Shown here piece after piece: positions 8,314 through 16,603 of a stretch of 64,000 nucleotides of DNA. Both the position numbers and the translations under genes were made by a program. The DNA comes from Marinilactibacillus psychrotolerans (GTDB lineage: Bacteria; Bacillota; Bacilli; Lactobacillales; Carnobacteriaceae_A). The first letter of the stretch is position 1. Each line of letters starts with the position of its first letter. Location of the stretch: NCBI RefSeq assembly GCF_900101525.1, contig NZ_FMZD01000005.1, positions 62,001 through 126,000 on the forward strand. The letters run 5' to 3'. The notes under the pieces were generated by a model that saw only the letters and a list, made by a program, of their open reading frames with translations, was not told the DNA's origin and searched no databases.

Positions 8314-9276
8314 TTATTTTAGTATCTTAGCAACATCAAGATCTGGAAAAATTTCTTTAACTTTCCTAAGAGAATCCTCTAAATAAAAATCCATAAGCTC
8401 ATTATTTTTTGGAAGAACATTACTAATTTTGGATAGTTGCTCATAATTTTTTCTGATCATATCCATTCTCCGTTCTTTTCCTGCAATAATAATCTTTATA
8501 TACAAAATTCGACATCTTTGAGACAACCCCCATTGTAATTCTGGATATCTCTCAAAATATTTATCGATTTCACTAATATCTTTTTCCAATTCGTCATAAT
8601 AACCCATATATACACTATTCATCAAATAATTAATCAAATTGTTAATATAATGTCTTTCCCAGTTTTCATAGTAATCACGTAATTCTTTAAAATTCTTCTT
8701 AAACCTCGCTAATAATAAAGGCCTATTTTCTTTATGGAAACAACTGCTTAAAAATGGAAACCAATCTAGTTCCCGAAAGCTCCAACTTTCAATTTCTAAT
8801 AAGTAATTTTCAATATAACCCCATTCAAACTGAAATTCATTTAGAATCTGAGCTATAGGAATATTTTTCCCCATATTCTCTTCCTGATTAGTCAAATAAT
8901 CAAAATGAGCTGCGTAAGCTAAAAATTTCTCTTCCTTCTTTTTGCTATTCTTAAATTCTTCATAAAAGCCCAGCACTTGGTCATGTTTTTTTGATTTAAT
9001 ATTTAGTCCTTCCTTATGCATCAATTGTGTTAAGTATTTATCCAAATCTTTACTAGGTTCATTTATCCTTTTTTGATGAAAAAATAAAAATTCATCCATA
9101 GAATATATACCTATATTATAAAGGACTTCTAATAATTTTTTTGTAGAAATACTAGTCGTTCCTCTTTCAAATCGAAAAGCTGTTGATCTTCCGACTACTC
9201 CACTGTATACTTCTTTAATTTGAAATCCACGCTTTTCTCTTAATTCTTTTATTGTAACTCCAAAATATTCCATCAT
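8314..9276 (-). CDS. Rgg/GadR/MutR-family transcriptional regulator
   Basis: A 320-residue cytoplasmic regulator. Residues 8-62 form an XRE-type helix-turn-helix, followed by the long all-helical repeat region with LLEIESWSFRELDWF-type motifs typical of the Rgg C-terminal peptide-binding domain. Rgg proteins commonly respond to short peptides and regulate adjacent genes. It is divergent from an MFS exporter, which is the obvious target, and a perfect palindrome lies in between. The ATG (or the adjacent second ATG) follows GAAGGAAG. Confidence 0.82.
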   Translation of the reverse strand: MMEYFGVTIKELREKRGFQIKEVYSGVVGRSTAFRFERGTTSISTKKLLEVLYNIGIYSMDEFLFFHQKRINEPSKDLDKYLTQLMHKEGLNIKSKKHDQVLGFYEEFKNSKKKEEKFLAYAAHFDYLTNQEENMGKNIPIAQILNEFQFEWGYIENYLLEIESWSFRELDWFPFLSSCFHKENRPLLLARFKKNFKELRDYYENWERHYINNLINYLMNSVYMGYYDELEKDISEIDKYFERYPELQWGLSQRCRILYIKIIIAGKERRMDMIRKNYEQLSKISNVLPKNNELMDFYLEDSLRKVKEIFPDLDVAKILK

Positions 9277-9327
9277 TATCTTCCTTCTGCTTTTTTTAAA
9301 ATTAACTGCTAATTATTCCTGATTATT

Positions 9328-9347
9328 ATGTTTCACTTTTGAAACAT
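9328..9347. promoter_or_regulatory. Perfect palindrome, candidate Rgg operator
   Basis: ATGTTTCA-CTTT-TGAAACAT is an 8-bp perfect inverted repeat with a 4-bp centre, in the 137-bp gap between the divergent rgg and MFS genes. A possible -10 (TATACT, 9374-9379) for the MFS gene lies 27 bp downstream. It has the form of a dimeric helix-turn-helix protein site. Confidence 0.5.
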
Positions 9348-9413
9348 TCTTCCTGTTCAATTTACTTAAATTTTATACTTAAATCAAGTAATCATTTATT
9401 AGGAGGAATTATC

Positions 9414-10721
9414 ATGAATCAAGTTATAATTAAAAAATCCGCAAAACAGCTGCGGTTAACCGTTTTAAGTGGTCTTTTTGGAGATTTTGGGAGCAGTATT
9501 TTTTCATTTGGGCTAAGTTTTATGCTCCTAGATAGAACAGGCTCAGTATTCAGTTTTGCAATTTCTAACATTGTCTCTCCCATTATGGGATTAGCTTTAC
9601 TACCCCTTATTGGTCCTATAGTTGATTCTTTTTCTAAAAAAAAGGTAATTATCGTTAGTCAATCCATTACTATTTTATCTCTAATTGTATATTGGATTCT
9701 TTTTCCTCAATTCAGTTCCCATTTATTCCTACCCACAGTGGTTTTAATAGTTGTGCTCCGAGGATCTGATCAGTTTACTTCTACTGCAAGACAAGCGGCT
9801 AGTATCCAACTAGTTTTACCTGATGATTTGCAAAAGCTTTCTGCTTATTCACAAATGTCTACTTCAACAGCAACTATTGTCTCGTCAATTTTCGGAGCTT
9901 TTCTATATACTTTATTACCTTTTCAATTATTCATCCTATTTGAATTAGTTACTGAAGTTTTTACTGCAATCACTACTAGTATTTTAGATTTCAGGTTTAA
10001 TAAGCAAAATGATACGGAATTAATAAAAGATACTATTGAAGATGCTGAGAAAAGAAGTCTAGTTCTTTTTAAAGAAGGGGTTACTTATATTAGAAACCAA
10101 AAATACTTATTGTTTGGTATGATTGTTGCTGTAGGGATCAATTTTATTTCAGGAATTTTTAGTGTTGGGCTACCCATTTTAGTTTTGCAGGTTTTTAATT
10201 TGAGCAATTTACACTTTGGTTTTGCAGAAGCTATTAATGGATTTGGTTATGTATTCGGTGGTCTCCTTTTAAAACAAAAATTGAATATTAAAAATCCGAT
10301 TTTATATTCTTGGAAATCTGCTTTAAAACTAGGTGTAATCTTAATTGGAATAGGTCTGTCTATATCTATTGGTGGTGTAGTTGGAGAAATGATACTCTAC
10401 CTTTTATTATTTTTTACAGGAATTCTGTTTGTTACAATTAATGTGCCTATTACAGTATGGCTTCAAAAACAACTCCCCCCAATTCTTTTGGGACGAGTAT
10501 TCAGTGTGCTAGGTACCATTGGCTTAGCTACTGCCCCAATTGGTGTCTTATTATTTGGATTCATTTTTAATTTAAATACAGATAATCTTAATCTTCTAAC
10601 CATGTGGACATTTATTTTAACAGGTATAATGGTTATTCTTTTAAATTACTTATTGCTCAAAATAGCTAATTTACCTTTAAAAGAAGCAAAAATTTATTCA
10701 GTTGAAAAAAACTTGAAATAA
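9414..10721 (+). CDS. MFS transporter (macrolide-efflux-like)
   Basis: A 435-residue membrane protein with about 12 hydrophobic segments. The N-terminal GLFGDFGSSIFSFGLSFM-type start and mid-protein GFGYVFGG segment resemble the Mef/enterobactin-exporter branch of the major facilitator superfamily. The substrate is not predictable. The start at 9414 has AGGAGG 8 nt upstream; an earlier in-frame start at 9339 would run through the palindrome and lacks a site. Its divergent Rgg neighbour probably controls it. Confidence 0.8.
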   Translation: MNQVIIKKSAKQLRLTVLSGLFGDFGSSIFSFGLSFMLLDRTGSVFSFAISNIVSPIMGLALLPLIGPIVDSFSKKKVIIVSQSITILSLIVYWILFPQFSSHLFLPTVVLIVVLRGSDQFTSTARQAASIQLVLPDDLQKLSAYSQMSTSTATIVSSIFGAFLYTLLPFQLFILFELVTEVFTAITTSILDFRFNKQNDTELIKDTIEDAEKRSLVLFKEGVTYIRNQKYLLFGMIVAVGINFISGIFSVGLPILVLQVFNLSNLHFGFAEAINGFGYVFGGLLLKQKLNIKNPILYSWKSALKLGVILIGIGLSISIGGVVGEMILYLLLFFTGILFVTINVPITVWLQKQLPPILLGRVFSVLGTIGLATAPIGVLLFGFIFNLNTDNLNLLTMWTFILTGIMVILLNYLLLKIANLPLKEAKIYSVEKNLK

Positions 10722-11161
10722 ATAGCAATAATAAATTCTATCTATATCAAAAGATTCTCAAACTAGTTAGTCTGTTCTATTACTTACAAAAAAAGAACCC
10801 AGAAATATTAAACTGGATCCTGTGAAGTGGATGCTACTCCATTCTTAGGATCCAGTTTAAACCTTACAAGGCTCTTATTTTTCCTATTACTTATTCTATA
10901 AATTTTCTCAAACATTTTAAAATGATTCAATATAGACTGCACAAGTGTCTGAAGTGAAATTCCACTTCAGATCTATTCTATTCAAAAAAATTCTCCACCT
11001 TACTAATCATCGATTTAATACTATCATTATTACCAAAAAAACTACATTATGTAATCTCCTTGTACTAACATATAGTGTAATCTACATGATTAAAGCAGTA
11101 TCCCAAACAGTATCTATGCGAATATTTCAGTATATCTTATCGTTCACTGTTTTATAATTTA
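10722..11161. other. Gene-free stretch with two hairpins
   Basis: About 440 bp between the MFS gene and a small minus-strand gene. It contains a long hairpin (10810-10858) and a 22-bp perfect inverted repeat (CTGAAGTG with CACTTCAG, 10949-10970). On the minus strand, near 11040-11060, an AAGGAG site is followed 8 nt later by ATG and then at once by TAG. No credible coding frame was found. Confidence 0.5.
10810..10858. terminator. Long hairpin downstream of the MFS gene
   Basis: A 12-bp perfect stem (AAACTGGATCCT with AGGATCCAGTTT) encloses a partly self-complementary loop. It lies 89 bp past the MFS stop codon. A clear T-run is absent on the plus strand, so terminator function is likely but not certain. 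Confidence 0.5.
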
Positions 11162-11287
11162 TTATTTATGAATGACTGGAGCTTTTCTCATATACTTTTG
11201 GTCATTTTTAGGTGTGTTATTATATTCGGACTTTCCGCCACCTTGTTTTTTCTTAATAATTTCTAACATTTTCTCTTTCGGACTCAC
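11162..11287 (-). CDS. 41-residue basic protein, unknown function
   Basis: A short frame from GTG at 11287 to TAA at 11162. It is lysine- and glycine-rich: a helical-looking SPKEKMLEIIKKKQ start, a GGGKS linker, then a polar middle and a basic C-terminus ending YMRKAPVIHK. A G-rich site (GGCGGTGG) lies about 6 nt before the GTG. No membrane segment is present. I do not recognise a named family. It lies upstream of nothing obvious and is separated from rpsI by a strong terminator. Confidence 0.5.
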   Translation of the reverse strand: MSPKEKMLEIIKKKQGGGKSEYNNTPKNDQKYMRKAPVIHK

Positions 11288-11350
11288 TTTTTCCACCGCC
11301 TTTGTTGACTATTCTATAAATGTTCTACAAAATCATTGACTGATAAAAGA

Positions 11351-11380
11351 AAAAAGCATCAGCAACATGCCAATGCTTTT
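11351..11380 (-). terminator. Intrinsic terminator of rplM-rpsI
   Basis: A 10-bp stem with a 3-nt loop (AGCATTGGCA with TGCTGATGCT, two G-T pairs) is followed on the minus strand by a run of T residues. It lies 165 bp past the rpsI stop codon. Confidence 0.8.
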
Positions 11381-11544
11381 CGCCTAATAGATTAATTAAA
11401 TGGTACTCGATTTCTTTCAAAATCTTCGTCCCACATAGTTTTCGTAAGCACATAAATGTGCAAAACAAATTAATTGAATCAACGTGCCACTTCGTTCTGC
11501 CTTGTACGATGTACATAACTCCTGAAGTCGAACGTCCATCGCAA

Positions 11545-11937
11545 TTAACGTTTTGAGAATTGTGGTGATTTACGCGCTTTTTTGCGACCTGGTTTTTTAC
11601 GTTCAACCATACGAGGGTCACGAGTTAATAAACCAGCAGCTTTAAGTGGTCCGCGGAAATCTGGGTCTACTGTTAATAGTGCACGAGCAATCCCGTGACG
11701 AGCAGCACCAGCTTGTCCAGCGTATCCTCCACCTTGAACATTAATTCTAATGTCATAGCTGTCCACTGTATCTGTAATAGCAAGAGGTTGTCTTACGATT
11801 AGATGCAAGTGTTCAAAGTTTAAATATTCAGTAATGTCTTTACCGTTAAATGTGATGTTACCAGATCCTGGAGTCATGATTACTCGAGCTGAAGAGTTTT
11901 TACGACGACCAGTTCCGAAATATTGTACTTGAGCCAA
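11545..11937 (-). CDS. rpsI: Ribosomal protein S9
   Basis: A 130-residue small-subunit protein of normal length. It starts with [18 protein letters not shown] and ends in the conserved basic tail [12 protein letters not shown], whose final K-R reaches the P-site tRNA in the ribosome. It follows rplM by 13 bp in the usual L13-S9 pair, with an AGGAGG-like site in that gap. Confidence 0.97.
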   Translation of the reverse strand: MAQVQYFGTGRRKNSSARVIMTPGSGNITFNGKDITEYLNFEHLHLIVRQPLAITDTVDSYDIRINVQGGGYAGQAGAARHGIARALLTVDPDFRGPLKAAGLLTRDPRMVERKKPGRKKARKSPQFSKR

Positions 11938-11950
11938 TGAATGTACCTCC

Positions 11951-12394
11951 TTAAATTAAGTTCGTGATGTCTAATGTTTCTGGTTGTTGAGCTTGGTTCT
12001 TGTGCTCAGGTCCAGCATATACGTGTAATTTTCTGAATTGAGTACTTCCTAAAGAATTATGTGGAAGCATTCCTTTGATAGATAATTCAATTAGTCTTTC
12101 AGGTTTTTCAGCACGAAGAGTACCAGCAGAAACTTGTTTCAATCCACCTGGGAATCCTGAGTGACGAGAATAGATCTTGTCACTAGCTTTGTTACCTGTT
12201 AATTTAATTTTTTCAGCATTGACTACGATTACGTTATCGCCAGTGTCGACGTGTGGTGTATACGTAGGTTTGTTTTTTCCGCGAAGAATAGATGCAACTA
12301 CTGCTGAAAGACGTCCTAATGGGATATCTGTAGCATCAACTACATACCATTTGCGCTCAATGTTGCTTTCATTCGCCATAAAAGTTGTACGCAC
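11951..12394 (-). CDS. rplM: Ribosomal protein L13
   Basis: A 147-residue large-subunit assembly protein with the conserved motifs [12 protein letters not shown] and GMLPHNSLG. The GTG at 12394 is chosen as start because GGAGG lies 7 nt before it and the product then begins [10 protein letters not shown], as in relatives. An ATG 15 nt further upstream has no proper site. It is first gene of rplM-rpsI and is preceded by a consensus promoter and a leader of about 165 nt. Confidence 0.95.
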   Translation of the reverse strand: MRTTFMANESNIERKWYVVDATDIPLGRLSAVVASILRGKNKPTYTPHVDTGDNVIVVNAEKIKLTGNKASDKIYSRHSGFPGGLKQVSAGTLRAEKPERLIELSIKGMLPHNSLGSTQFRKLHVYAGPEHKNQAQQPETLDITNLI

Positions 12395-12560
12395 GATCTT
12401 GACCTCCATAAAATTTCATTTTCGATTTCAGTTATTGTGTTTTCATTCTTGCTCTAATGTAATAGTCTTGTGAATAGTCCAGAACTTTCTTGATCAGAGC
12501 TTCGTTTTGTTTGTGACATAACAAGTTTCCGGGGCTTATCATGGTGGCAAACAATACCAT
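12395..12560 (-). promoter_or_regulatory. rplM 5' leader, candidate L13 autoregulatory RNA
   Basis: About 165 nt lie between the predicted transcript start and the rplM GTG. L13 leaders are known upstream of rplM in Firmicutes. The 3' part here (ATTAGAGCAAGAATGAAAAC region) looks like such a leader, but I could not verify the fold. Confidence 0.45.
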
Positions 12561-12565
12561 TTATC

Positions 12566-12594
12566 ATAATAACTCGAATCGATAGATAAGTCAA
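12566..12594 (-). promoter_or_regulatory. Promoter of rplM-rpsI
   Basis: TTGACT (12589-12594) and TATTAT (12566-12571) are separated by exactly 17 bp on the minus strand. Confidence 0.75.
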
Positions 12595-12707
12595 CTATAT
12601 TTATCCATTTTCCAATATAAATTATATACCTTATAAAGTTGAAAATTGCAGAAAAACAGTCTATCAAGTCGCATAAAAGAAACTCACTTTGTATCATTCA
12701 TATAAAA

Positions 12708-12737
12708 AAAAGAACTTACCACTATGGAAAGTTCTTT
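12708..12737 (-). terminator. Terminator of the DUF1232 gene
   Basis: A 9-bp stem (AAAGAACTT with AAGTTCTTT) is followed by eight T residues on the minus strand, 25 bp past the DUF1232 stop codon. Confidence 0.85.
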
Positions 12738-12761
12738 AGTCGTTACATAGTTATAACTACT

Positions 12762-13046
12762 CTAGTCGAATTTTTCAGCTTCCTTTCTAACATGATCTAC
12801 TGCTAGTTCTTTATCTTTGGAGAGCAACTTTTCTGCAATAATCAGTAAAATTGGAACAATGACATCATCCGCATACCCTATTATCGGAATAAAGTCTGGT
12901 ACCAAATCAATTGGGCTGACAATATAAAGAATGATTCCTAATACCATTAATTTCTTTCTTGTTTCTACTCCTGTATCAAATAGAGCGGTAATCAAAGATT
13001 TAATTTGTACCATAGGGGTTCTTTTTTGTTTTTTATTTACTTTCAT
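12762..13046 (-). CDS. DUF1232 (YkvA-type) membrane protein
   Basis: A 94-residue protein with a basic N-terminus and the family motif SPIDLVPDFIPIIGYADD in its centre, within a hydrophobic region. The C-terminus is charged. The family is widespread and its function unknown; a membrane-associated role is likely. An AAAGGA site lies upstream of the ATG. It has its own terminator and is the last of four genes that lie between truA and rplM. Confidence 0.8.
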   Translation of the reverse strand: MKVNKKQKRTPMVQIKSLITALFDTGVETRKKLMVLGIILYIVSPIDLVPDFIPIIGYADDVIVPILLIIAEKLLSKDKELAVDHVRKEAEKFD

Positions 13047-13223
13047 CTATAACCATCCTTTTTAAGGTTACTGTAGAGACTGCGTCTTCAAAATTATATT
13101 TTGTACAATATTAGTATATATCACCTGCTTGTTCAGTAAATCAGTCTTAGGTATGAGTTATTAAGGTAAAATCAGTAATTCACCAATATACGTATAAACT
13201 TATAGAGACTCGTTTACGTTAAA

Positions 13224-13255
13224 AAAGAAGAGAGACATTTCTGCTCCTCTTCTTT
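13224..13255 (-). terminator. Terminator of the MscS-type gene
   Basis: A 9-bp stem (AAAGAAGAG with CTCTTCTTT) is followed by a T-run on the minus strand, about 50 bp past the stop of the mechanosensitive channel gene. Confidence 0.75.
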
Positions 13256-13307
13256 CTTCGTTTAATATTTATAAATAGTCTTTACCTAGAAAACAAAAAC
13301 TTTTAAA

Positions 13308-14213
13308 TCAAAGTTTCTGTTTTCTCTCTTCTCTCGTTTCGTCACGAACGATTTCAAAGGTTTCTGATGCTAGCTCTATTTTGTCTGTATGTTGGTTAAA
13401 TCTTTCTAAGATAGACATAAATATGCGATCTTTGACTGCTCGCCTTTCTCTGGTATCTACGATATATCTTAAGCTTAGTGTTATCCAATTATCATCAAAC
13501 GAGATAAAAACTTGCGGTTTTAACGAAGCATTCTCTATACGATAACGGCGTTTCATATTATCCCAGTCTTCTTCAGCTTGCATGTTGTACGTACCAATTT
13601 CCTCTTCTGCAATTTCTAATACCAGCTTTCTAGCCAATTTTACATCTGTATCAAAGTGCAGCGGAATATGAATTTCATCCCACAGAAACTTAAAGTCTGC
13701 GGTATAATTATATACCGGTGAAGTAAAGATATAGCTGTTTGCCACTCGAACAATACGACCAGTATACTGGTCTCCATCTACCCATTCCCCTATTTCCATC
13801 AAGGTCGTGCGCAACAATCCAATATCAACCACATCACCCTTCGTTCCTCCCAACAACACTCGATCACCAGTCTTAAAGAAGTCTCCAAACATGATAGCGA
13901 ACCAGCCGGCGAAACTAACGATAACTTCTCTTAATGCATAAGTTACACCCGCCCCTGCCAGACCTATAGCAGTGGTAAAACCACTTAAGTCGTTTCCAAA
14001 TATATAAATAAAAGTAAGGGCTAAAATAAAATTAGTCATCCACTTCGCTATTTTTCGAGTAACATACCAGTTTTCTGACTCGTTGAACTGTTTATATAAA
14101 TGATTTAAAGCAAACTTCCTGATCATTAACAGTAAAACGATAAAAATGATAAAAATGGATATGTTCGTAATTAATGGATAAGTTTCTGCATATTGATTAA
14201 ACCACTCTCTCAT
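13308..14213 (-). CDS. Mechanosensitive ion channel, MscS family
   Basis: A 301-residue membrane protein that should open on membrane tension to release osmolytes. Hydrophobic helices lie at about residues 15-33 and 55-75. A pore helix follows, rich in G and A (GLAGAGVTYALREV), then the beta-domain segment FKTGDRVLLGGTKGDVVDIG typical of MscS. The C-terminal alpha/beta cytosolic domain ends in a basic tail. The start at 14213 has GGAGG 7 nt upstream; an in-frame TTG 6 nt earlier is less likely. It follows the kinase gene by about 80 bp. Confidence 0.85.
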   Translation of the reverse strand: MREWFNQYAETYPLITNISIFIIFIVLLLMIRKFALNHLYKQFNESENWYVTRKIAKWMTNFILALTFIYIFGNDLSGFTTAIGLAGAGVTYALREVIVSFAGWFAIMFGDFFKTGDRVLLGGTKGDVVDIGLLRTTLMEIGEWVDGDQYTGRIVRVANSYIFTSPVYNYTADFKFLWDEIHIPLHFDTDVKLARKLVLEIAEEEIGTYNMQAEEDWDNMKRRYRIENASLKPQVFISFDDNWITLSLRYIVDTRERRAVKDRIFMSILERFNQHTDKIELASETFEIVRDETREERKQKL

Positions 14214-14292
14214 ACTCAAGCCTCCTTTAAAAAATACATAGTAACTTAATCATAACAGTTTATAGAGAGGACGTAGATGATTATGCATTCAT

Positions 14293-15030
14293 TTATAGCT
14301 TCTTAAATTCTTGGTTCTCAGCTAGTAACAACCGAATATCTGGTTCACCAGAATGTTCTAACACTCTCAACACATTTCTCCGATCACTTTGTTCATAAAA
14401 AGCTTGAGCTTTCGTTGGAGAGAGTCCGCCCAATATTTTACGTTCTAACAATCTCGGTTTTAAACTTTTTTCTTTTGCTTCTATAAATACTGTTAAATCA
14501 GCTATATTCTTTAATTCCTTCCAACCGGGTTCATCCAATAATAGATAATTCCCTTCGATCAAAACGATCTCAGCATCCACTACTATAGTATCTTCGCTTA
14601 CATCATGCAACTTACGATCATACATTGGCCATTTTGTTACCTCATCTTTGGCCAGCAGCCTGATTCTTTCTTTCAAAGTGACCAAGTCAAAGGATTCTGG
14701 GCTTCCTTTTACACTATTAAGTAACTTCTTTTTTCCACATACTTCAGTCCAGTTATTCATTAGATACTTACGCTTATAATGAAAGCCATCAATGGAAATT
14801 GACTGAAAAGAATAAGAAAGATCCTGTTCTTTATACAAAAACTCTAGTAACTGACTGAGTGTTGTTTTACCAGCCCCTGGTGGCGCAGCTAAATAAGCAA
14901 CCACACGAGAACCTTTATCTTTTCTCAATAATGCCAATTGCTTTAATAAAGGAATGAAAATCTCATTCACTTCTTTTTTAGTATATTCTGCATCTACTAT
15001 TAATCCGTTAACGTTAAAAGGAATTTTCAC
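14293..15030 (-). CDS. P-loop kinase, uridine kinase/YggC-like
   Basis: A 245-residue cytoplasmic protein. The P-loop APPGAGKT is at residues 49-56. A SIDGFHYKR motif follows at the position where uridine and pantothenate kinases bind substrate, and VLIEGNYLLL is the Walker B-like strand. This places it in the phosphoribulokinase/uridine kinase superfamily, near YggC and related sugar or nucleoside kinases. The substrate cannot be told. It begins with GTG overlapping the stop of the DUF2254 gene by 4 bp (GTGA), so the two are translationally coupled. Confidence 0.7.
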   Translation of the reverse strand: MKIPFNVNGLIVDAEYTKKEVNEIFIPLLKQLALLRKDKGSRVVAYLAAPPGAGKTTLSQLLEFLYKEQDLSYSFQSISIDGFHYKRKYLMNNWTEVCGKKKLLNSVKGSPESFDLVTLKERIRLLAKDEVTKWPMYDRKLHDVSEDTIVVDAEIVLIEGNYLLLDEPGWKELKNIADLTVFIEAKEKSLKPRLLERKILGGLSPTKAQAFYEQSDRRNVLRVLEHSGEPDIRLLLAENQEFKKL

Positions 15031-16409
15031 TGATCATCCTCCTCCGCACGTGCTTCCTCTTCTTCTTCAGCAGTGATTCGATCATCCACTTCGATAGAAA
15101 TAATCTGATTATATCTTTTTTCAATCAACTCACGATCTAGTTGCTGCGGAAAGTTATCGATCACCGATTCATAAACATAACGACTATATTCCTTAACAAT
15201 TCCAATTTTATCTCTATGCGCTGAATGAGCAATCAGAACTAATGCATCAAAAACAGCTTCCATAGCTGAGATATCTTCTTTCATATAATGAACTAGTTGT
15301 CGATACCCCACATGTAAGTGTCTGAAAAAATCATTGAAATCATATAATAGAACACCCGTTAATCGGGAAAAATCTGCTTCTTGTTCTATCTCTTCTTTTG
15401 ATTTACCGACCACAACATATCTTCCTCTTAGTGCCGCGAATTTAGCTTCTAATAATGACTTATAGTGAACTGCATGGATAGCGGTATTGGGATCATTAAT
15501 TCCTGGAGACATTGCTTTTAATGCTATCTCATTTAATTTATTTCTAGAATATCCAGAGTCAAAGGAAGTAGAACGCTCTGTTTCAAAAGAAACGGTTTTA
15601 TTGAATGCTTCTTCGAGTTCATCTACTTCAACAACTTTTTTATTTGTGTATATTGTTGCAACTGGCTCTTTGCGAGAAACGAAATCTCCTACTTTGATAT
15701 TAATTTTACAGATGGCCTGATAGTCTTCGCATAAATCCTTTAAGTCATTAAACTGGATAGAACCAATATAGGCCTCTGCATTTGTCTTCATATCATATTG
15801 ATAGGTTGTACTAATTTCAGGTAATCTTTCAATTCTAGTATGCTTTCTAAAGTATCCAATTGTTTCATCATATTGTGTTTTTGTTTCATTATACATCCTA
15901 CTAACCAGTTTATCTGCTTGGATATAATTTGATACTTGATATACAAATTTTGTGAAGTAAAGTGCACTTCCAACAGCATATCCCCAGGCAATAACAACTG
16001 AAAAAACACGATCATCAAATACACTTCCATCCATGAAAACTAGTGATGTCAATGAATAAATAAATCCTCCCAGAAAAATTCCAAGTGTCCGCATGGAGAT
16101 TGTATTCAGTAAAAAATCTTCAACAGCACGTGGGCTAAAATTTGAAGTATATAATGTTACGATCGTTAATATAGCTGTAAAAACAAAAGTAGTTGCAGTA
16201 AACAGTGTGCCAGCTAAAGTGCTCAATACTTGCCTGGCTGTCGTTACATCAGTCAACATCCAATCCGGTAATTCCTCAAGCAGAGGCAGCGCACTTGTAT
16301 CTAAGAAAATCATCAATACAGATAAAATTAAAGAAAGGGCCATACTTCGTCCAAAAACTCGCCAGATCCTCTTATCCTCCAACCTTAATCTCCATTTACT
16401 AAATAACAT
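15027..16409 (-). CDS. DUF2254 membrane protein
   Basis: A 460-residue protein with about four N-terminal membrane helices (roughly residues 15-150). A long soluble part follows, containing the LNEIALKAMSPGINDPNTA motif diagnostic of DUF2254, and then a very acidic C-terminus. Function is unknown; the family is predicted to be membrane-bound. The ATG at 16409 has GAGGA upstream and gives a normal N-terminus; an earlier in-frame ATG at 16460 lacks one. It is the first gene of the cluster DUF2254-kinase-MscS. Confidence 0.85.
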   Translation of the reverse strand: MLFSKWRLRLEDKRIWRVFGRSMALSLILSVLMIFLDTSALPLLEELPDWMLTDVTTARQVLSTLAGTLFTATTFVFTAILTIVTLYTSNFSPRAVEDFLLNTISMRTLGIFLGGFIYSLTSLVFMDGSVFDDRVFSVVIAWGYAVGSALYFTKFVYQVSNYIQADKLVSRMYNETKTQYDETIGYFRKHTRIERLPEISTTYQYDMKTNAEAYIGSIQFNDLKDLCEDYQAICKINIKVGDFVSRKEPVATIYTNKKVVEVDELEEAFNKTVSFETERSTSFDSGYSRNKLNEIALKAMSPGINDPNTAIHAVHYKSLLEAKFAALRGRYVVVGKSKEEIEQEADFSRLTGVLLYDFNDFFRHLHVGYRQLVHYMKEDISAMEAVFDALVLIAHSAHRDKIGIVKEYSRYVYESVIDNFPQQLDRELIEKRYNQIISIEVDDRITAEEEEEARAEEDDQ

Positions 16410-16492
16410 ATTCCGATCCTCTTTTCTCTTTATGTATATTTTAGAACTACTGTTATACAAGTTACCTTTTATACATATTTCACCTTAAAAAT

Positions 16493-16544
16493 AAGAACCC
16501 TAACCTTATTCGCCTCTTAATAGCAAACTCTTCGGTGGGTTCTT
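16493..16544 (-). terminator. Hairpin downstream of truA, probable terminator
   Basis: An 8-bp stem (AAGAACCC with GGGTTCTT) encloses a 36-nt loop with some internal pairing and is followed by T-rich sequence on the minus strand. It would end the ecfA1-ecfA2-ecfT-truA transcript. Confidence 0.5.
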
Positions 16545-16603
16545 TAATCATACAGTGCTTCTTTTTTTCTGTCCATTTTTCCTTTTTATCTTCTCAGTCT
16601 CTA

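Noticed and set aside
10945-11157. 70-codon plus-strand frame after the MFS gene
   Set aside because: It starts within a perfect hairpin, has no ribosome site, and its composition looks like random A+T-rich DNA.
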